From positions 1 to 10,105 of the forward strand of contig DAIDIS010000254.1 of the NCBI GenBank assembly GCA_027451785.1: a stretch of DNA of 10,105 nt. Reading direction: 5' to 3'. The DNA comes from Acidimicrobiales bacterium (GTDB lineage: Bacteria; Actinomycetota; Acidimicrobiia; Acidimicrobiales; JAKAVM01). A program made the translations under genes and the position numbers. Of the stretch, positions 6,515-10,105 are shown piece after piece. Numbering within the stretch: the first letter of the stretch is position 1; each line of letters opens with the position of its first letter. The notes beneath the pieces are model-generated. The model was not told the DNA's origin, did no database searches, and saw only the letters and a program-made list of their open reading frames with translations.

Positions 6515-6639
6515 GCTACCTCGGCTGCCTCGGGTGACTTAGTGGCTTCTGTGTGCGCCCAAGAGTAGCTCTCGACCCGAAGTGGCCGAGGGCGTCGACC
6601 GCAGAGAGAGTATCCCCACCCGAGAGCAACCCAGGAGGT

Positions 6640-8043
6640 TTACCCGACCATCTCTTCTGGGCGGACGTACTTGTTGAAATCGTCTTCGGAGAGGTATCCC
6701 AATGCGAGAGTGGCTTCTTTGAGTGTCGTGCCCTCATGGAGCGCTTTGTGAGCAATTTCTGATGCCTTGTCGTAGCCGATATGGGGAGACAATGCCGTAA
6801 CCAGCATGAGGGACTGGTCCAAAAGCTCAGCTATACGGCGTTCGTTCGCTTGAATTCCGTCCACACAGAACTCGGCAAAGGCATTACAAGTTCCGGAGAT
6901 CAACTCGACCGAGTGGAGGAAGTTGAAGATCATTACTGGCTTGAAGACGTTTAGCTCGAAATTCCCTTGGGAACCGGCGAACCCGATTGCGGCGTCATTT
7001 CCCAAGACTTGGACACAGACCATAGTCATCGACTCGGATTGAGTTGGGTTGATCTTGCCCGGCATTATCGATGATCCCGGCTCATTTTCAGGGAGAACCA
7101 ACTCGCCGATCCCACACCGTGGACCCGAGCCGAGCCAACGGATGTCGTTGGCTATTTTCATCAATGAGACTGCCGCCGTCTTAATCGCTCCACTGGCCAT
7201 GACCAAGGCATCGTGCGCGGCAAGCGACGCGAACTTGTTGGGCGCCGGAATGAACTCCGTTCCAGTTTGAGAAGTCAGGTGTCCGCACACTCGGGAATCG
7301 AACTCTGGGTGGGCGTTTAGTCCGGTGCCGACGGCTGTGCCTCCGATTGCCAGTTCCCGCAGGCCCGGCAAGATCGAGTTCACCCGTTCTATGGCGGCAT
7401 CGACTTGGGCTACGTAGCCCGAAAACTCCTGGCCCAGTGTGAGCGGTACCGCGTCTTGTAGGTGGGTCCTTCCAATCTTCACGATCGAGGTGAATTCGGC
7501 CTGCTTTGCTGCGAGCGAGTCCCTGAGTCGAGCAAGTGACGGTAGGAGCTTTGTCGTGACGGAAATGGTGGCGGCAACATACATCGCCGTAGGAAAGGTG
7601 TCGTTGGAAGACTGCGACATGTTGACGTGGTCGTTGGGGTGTACCGGGCTCTTGGACCCCATCGTTCCCCCGGAGAGCTCGATTGCTCGGTTGGAGATCA
7701 CTTCGTTTACGTTCATGTTGGATTGCGTGCCGCTGCCGGTTTGCCAGACCCTAAGCGGGAAATGGTCCATGAGCTTCCCGGCTGCCACTTCCTGAGCGGC
7801 TTGGACGATCAGGTTACAGAGCTCCTGGCTGAGCATGCCCAGCTCGCAGTTTGCTAGAGCGGCGGCTTTTTTCAATTCGCCGAATGCCTTGATTACCGCT
7901 TCAGGCATTAGGTCGTTACTGAAGGGGAAATGATGTAAAGACCTTTCGGTCTGGGCCCCCCAATACTTTTCGGCGGGGACGCCTATCGTGCCCATGGAGT
8001 CTGACTCTGTACGGAGGTCGTGTGGGTTGTTTGATGAGCTCAC
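6640..8043 (-). CDS. fumC: Fumarate hydratase class II
   Basis: FumC reversibly hydrates fumarate to L-malate in the TCA cycle. It is an iron-independent, cytoplasmic homotetramer. The protein aligns along its whole length with E. coli FumC as I recall it. In the 467-residue form, the visible motifs are TGSGTQSNMN (102-111), HPNDHVNMSQSSND (135-148), GRTHLQD with the conserved His194 (191-197), and the fumarate-lyase signature GSSIMPGKIN (323-332) with the catalytic-loop Ser325. The C-terminus ends in RPEEMVG, close to the usual end. Start choice: an in-frame ATG at 8103 would add 20 residues (MAITNLPERR...) with no counterpart in typical FumC and has no Shine-Dalgarno. GTG at 8043 gives a normal length and has TACGTT 6 nt upstream. 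Convergent with the acyltransferase gene and divergent from the GT2 gene. The 125-bp gap after the stop shows no clear terminator. Confidence 0.96.
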   Translation of the reverse strand: MSSSNNPHDLRTESDSMGTIGVPAEKYWGAQTERSLHHFPFSNDLMPEAVIKAFGELKKAAALANCELGMLSQELCNLIVQAAQEVAAGKLMDHFPLRVWQTGSGTQSNMNVNEVISNRAIELSGGTMGSKSPVHPNDHVNMSQSSNDTFPTAMYVAATISVTTKLLPSLARLRDSLAAKQAEFTSIVKIGRTHLQDAVPLTLGQEFSGYVAQVDAAIERVNSILPGLRELAIGGTAVGTGLNAHPEFDSRVCGHLTSQTGTEFIPAPNKFASLAAHDALVMASGAIKTAAVSLMKIANDIRWLGSGPRCGIGELVLPENEPGSSIMPGKINPTQSESMTMVCVQVLGNDAAIGFAGSQGNFELNVFKPVMIFNFLHSVELISGTCNAFAEFCVDGIQANERRIAELLDQSLMLVTALSPHIGYDKASEIAHKALHEGTTLKEATLALGYLSEDDFNKYVRPEEMVG

Positions 8044-8049
8044 GTGGTT

Positions 8050-8055
8050 AACGTA
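8050..8055 (-). promoter_or_regulatory. Putative -10 box (TACGTT) for fumC
   Basis: On the minus strand TACGTT matches TANNNT and is separated by 6 nt from the in-frame GTG at 8043, the same geometry as at 1222 and 3824. It lies inside the reading frame if the upstream ATG at 8103 is used, so it bears directly on the choice of fumC start. Confidence 0.35.
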
Positions 8056-8226
8056 GTCGTTCTGGGAAAAGCGGCGCCGCTCGGGCAAATTTGTGATTGC
8101 CATGCGTCGGAAATGGCCGCTTAAGGTTCTGCCCGAATACCACGATAAGTAGTTATCTGATGAATGACGACCGGGAAGATTCGTAACGGGGATTGGTGGT
8201 CGGGGACATTGGAGCTTTTGGGTGCT

Positions 8227-8235
8227 GGAGGGGAG
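8227..8235 (+). promoter_or_regulatory. Strong ribosome binding site deciding the GT2 start
   Basis: GGAGGGGAG is a good anti-16S match ending 7 nt before the ATG at 8243. It therefore selects that ATG over the in-frame GTG at 8222, which lies upstream of the site. It is the only clear Shine-Dalgarno in the window. Confidence 0.75.
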
Positions 8236-8242
8236 TAAGCCG

Positions 8243-9385
8243 ATGACGAGACGTGCTAATTCGTATTTGCGTCCACTTGGGGCAACGGGAAAGAAGGGAA
8301 TCGGGTCCGGCAGCAGGGTAACGAAATCTATAGTGATACCTGCCTATAACGAGTCGTACAGGCTTGAGAGGGCTTTTGGCGCTTTTGCTTCAGAAGTCGA
8401 TTGGGACGATACCGAAGTCATTGTTGTGGATGACGGGAGTGATGACGACACGGCCGGGGTAGCGGAGCGATTGCTGGCCCCGTACCCGTTCACACTGGTG
8501 ATCCGGCTGGACCGAAACAGAGGAAAAGGCTCTGCGGTGCGGGTCGGGATCACTCGGGCGCGAGGTTGCCAGGTTGCATTCACCGACGCCGACATGGCGA
8601 CCGACCCTCAATGCCTTTCGACACTCTTCGACAAGCTGGCTGACTCGGAAGTGGTCATCGGATCCCGGGCTCACCCGGATTCCGTGGTGAAGAGCCGGGA
8701 GGCGAGCCGAATGCTCTTCGGTAAGGCGTTCAACAGGTTCGTACGCACAGTTACAGATTTGTCCACCGAAGACACGCAGTGTGGCTTCAAGGCCTTCCGC
8801 ACCCCAGCCGCCAAGCTGTTGTTCCATGCAGCCCGAATTGATGGTTACGCATTTGACGTAGAGATTCTTATGCTTGCCAAGCACCTTGGGATGCGGGTAC
8901 AGGAGATGGCGGTCGACTGGACCGATGTAAAAGGCAGCCACGTTCGTCCGATGGTGGACTCGGTTCCGATGGTTTTTGACGTTCTTAGATCCGAGATGAC
9001 GTGGCGGAATGCAAGGCCGGTGGAAGCAATCTCGGTGATCGGCCAGCCTGGAATTTCGGAAGAAGGAATGAAGGAAGTGGCGGCAGCGCTGGGAGAGAAC
9101 ATCAGGTTTAGCGATTCTGTAGTTTCTTGGTCGAAGGGAGCTTTGGCTCTTTTGCCGGGATTGCCAAGTGGACTCGCGATGAGAATGAGGGACAGGCTGG
9201 AGGAGCGACTTCCACATTTCAGGATCTACAGGTCGGCAATAGAGATTCGGTCGCTTATCCATCCGTCGGCTGCTCCGTTGCTGGCTGCAATCCGATCAAT
9301 GCCGGACGCAAATGACTTTGACTCCGCCATTGTCTGTGACGATGACACGGCCAGTCGCCTCCTTGCATCCATTGGAGCCGCATAG
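8243..9385 (+). CDS. GT2 glycosyltransferase, dolichyl-phosphate sugar synthase-like, with C-terminal extension
   Basis: Counting from ATG 8243 (380 residues), the GT-A fold occupies about 27-255. It shows SIVIPAYNES (29-38), the nucleotide-sugar site DDGSDDDT (63-70), NRGKGSAVRVG (92-102), the metal-binding DADMATD (115-121), GSR (140-142) and DTQCGFKAF (177-185). These are typical of the DPM1/ALG5-like branch, which transfers a sugar from a nucleotide donor to a polyprenyl phosphate on the cytoplasmic face. The sugar donor cannot be read from sequence. There is no C-terminal membrane pair of the kind found in GtrB/ArnC-type relatives. Instead about 125 residues (255-380) follow that I do not recognise, predicted soluble and basic in the middle. 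The start is set by a strong Shine-Dalgarno. The GT4 gene follows 117 bp downstream on the same strand. Confidence 0.92.
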   Translation: MTRRANSYLRPLGATGKKGIGSGSRVTKSIVIPAYNESYRLERAFGAFASEVDWDDTEVIVVDDGSDDDTAGVAERLLAPYPFTLVIRLDRNRGKGSAVRVGITRARGCQVAFTDADMATDPQCLSTLFDKLADSEVVIGSRAHPDSVVKSREASRMLFGKAFNRFVRTVTDLSTEDTQCGFKAFRTPAAKLLFHAARIDGYAFDVEILMLAKHLGMRVQEMAVDWTDVKGSHVRPMVDSVPMVFDVLRSEMTWRNARPVEAISVIGQPGISEEGMKEVAAALGENIRFSDSVVSWSKGALALLPGLPSGLAMRMRDRLEERLPHFRIYRSAIEIRSLIHPSAAPLLAAIRSMPDANDFDSAIVCDDDTASRLLASIGAA

Positions 9386-9408
9386 CTGGACGTGTAGGCT
9401 TCCGTGGC

Positions 9409-9423
9409 GGGCCTTAGTGGCCC
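9409..9423 (+). terminator. GC-rich hairpin after the GT2 gene, possible attenuator or terminator
   Basis: GGGCC-TTAGT-GGCCC forms a perfect 5-bp stem 24 nt after the GT2 stop. No T-run follows, so it may be a weak terminator, an mRNA-end stabiliser between the two glycosyltransferase genes, or nothing. The remainder of the 9386-9502 gap shows no other clear signal except a GAGGAG at 9485-9490. Confidence 0.25.
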
Positions 9424-9502
9424 ATAGGCGCCGATGGCTTTGATGTGAACTGTCGTTCATGGCTGCGGTTGGCGCTAGCCGGTAGAGGAGCAATCTAGTT
9501 AG

Positions 9503-10105
9503 GTGCGAATAGTCTTTGTGAGCTGGAGGGACCTAGCTCATCCCCTTGCTGGGGGTTCAGAGGTAGTGGTCGACCGGTTGATTCGCGGCGTCCAGGAGCG
9601 TGGTCACGAGGCTGCCTTGGTATGCGGTGGACCGATCGCCTCGCATGGCTATCCCGTGACCAACGCAGGTGGGACCTTTAGTCAGTACATTGTGGCGCCT
9701 GCGATTTGCATAGCTAAATACAGAAAATGGGATCTCCTCGTCGACGTAGAGAACGGAATCCCGTATTTCTCTCCCCTTTGGAGACGCCGCCCGTCACTTT
9801 GTCTGGTTCACCATGTTCATACCGAGCAATGGGAGATGCGCTTCGGCAAGTTAGTCGCCGGCTTCGGCAGGTGGATGGAGCGGCGGGTGATGCCCCTGGT
9901 TTATCGTGACCGGCTTTTCATGACCATATCCAAGTCATCGGTGGCGTCGCTGGAAGACATTGGGATTTCTCCGGAGAACATCAAGCTGGTAATGAGCGGC
10001 GTCGAGATACCATCCGAGTCCGATATTCCATCGGAGTCGAGCGAGCCGTTATTCTTGATGCTTTCGCGACTGGTGCCTCATAAGCGTGTTGAGTTGGCCA
10101 TCACC
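9503..10105 (+). CDS. GT4-family glycosyltransferase, 3' end beyond window
   Basis: An open frame of 201 codons runs to the window edge without a stop. It begins MRIVFVSWRDLAHPLAGGSE, typical of a GT-B, GT4-family enzyme: a first beta strand, then the Gly-rich GGSE (17-20) equivalent to the GGAE loop, then RGVQERGHEAALVCGG. The acceptor-side VHHVHTEQW (102-110) is also characteristic. The second Rossmann domain begins near residue 184 with FLMLSRLVPHKRVELAI, whose Arg189 and Lys194 match the donor-phosphate-binding Arg/Lys of the family. The enzyme would transfer a sugar from a nucleotide donor to a lipid or glycan acceptor at the cytoplasmic face. Start: GTG at 9503; an in-frame stop lies immediately upstream (9500-9502), and GAGGAG sits 12 nt upstream, a somewhat long spacing. 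The C-terminal half is outside the window. Confidence 0.92.
   Translation, partial: MRIVFVSWRDLAHPLAGGSEVVVDRLIRGVQERGHEAALVCGGPIASHGYPVTNAGGTFSQYIVAPAICIAKYRKWDLLVDVENGIPYFSPLWRRRPSLCLVHHVHTEQWEMRFGKLVAGFGRWMERRVMPLVYRDRLFMTISKSSVASLEDIGISPENIKLVMSGVEIPSESDIPSESSEPLFLMLSRLVPHKRVELAIT

Noticed and set aside
6516..6755. A small minus-strand frame overlapping the end of fumC
   Set aside because: Out of frame with fumC, no domain and no start signal; the fumC C-terminus is canonical and complete.
8390..9262. A 290-residue minus-strand reading frame opposite the GT2 gene
   Set aside because: It is an antisense shadow: rich in Arg/His/Pro, no recognisable domain, and the plus-strand frame has clear GT2 motifs.
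1..10105. CRISPR array, transposon ends or a multi-gene defence system
   Set aside because: No regularly spaced repeats, no Cas, transposase, nuclease or toxin-like proteins were found; the genes are best explained as core metabolism and envelope functions.

Overview
The window looks like a stretch of actinobacterial chromosome with intermediate GC. The acyltransferase-3/SGNH fusion, the Thr/Ser-rich lipoprotein and the apparently leaderless genes would fit an Acidimicrobiia-like lineage. That placement is inferred from protein style only; there is no rRNA or other taxonomic marker here. No transposase, integrase, CRISPR array or phage module is visible.

Layout. A CCA-encoding tRNA-Pro(GGG) lies on the minus strand at 101-178, downstream of a minus-strand gene for a membrane-anchored J-domain protein (383-1015). 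A plus-strand run follows: an unrecognised multi-pass membrane protein (1222-1839), a small zinc-ribbon protein (1927-2253) and a DUF1345 membrane protein (2333-2914, probably starting further upstream). A minus-strand lipoprotein gene (3004-3678) converges on this run and diverges from a large plus-strand acyltransferase-3/SGNH gene (3824-6514). Fumarase class II (fumC) is on the minus strand at about 6640-8043. The right end holds two plus-strand glycosyltransferases: a dolichyl-phosphate-sugar-synthase-like GT2 (8243-9385) and a GT4 that starts at 9503 and runs off the window.

How the genes may work together. Only loose themes are visible. The acyltransferase and both glycosyltransferases suggest cell-envelope glycan or glycolipid assembly and O-acylation. 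FumC is core TCA-cycle metabolism and looks like an unrelated neighbour. No multi-gene defence, toxin-antitoxin or biosynthetic system was found.

The points most worth a second look are: (i) a 140-residue acidic insertion inside the acyltransferase-3 membrane domain; (ii) a recurring TANNNT box 6-7 nt ahead of start codons that lack a Shine-Dalgarno, which suggests leaderless transcription and would revise two gene starts, including a possible CTG start for the DUF1345 gene; (iii) a C-terminal extension of the GT2 enzyme that I do not recognise; and (iv) small repeats and palindromes around the tRNA and in the divergent intergenic regions.
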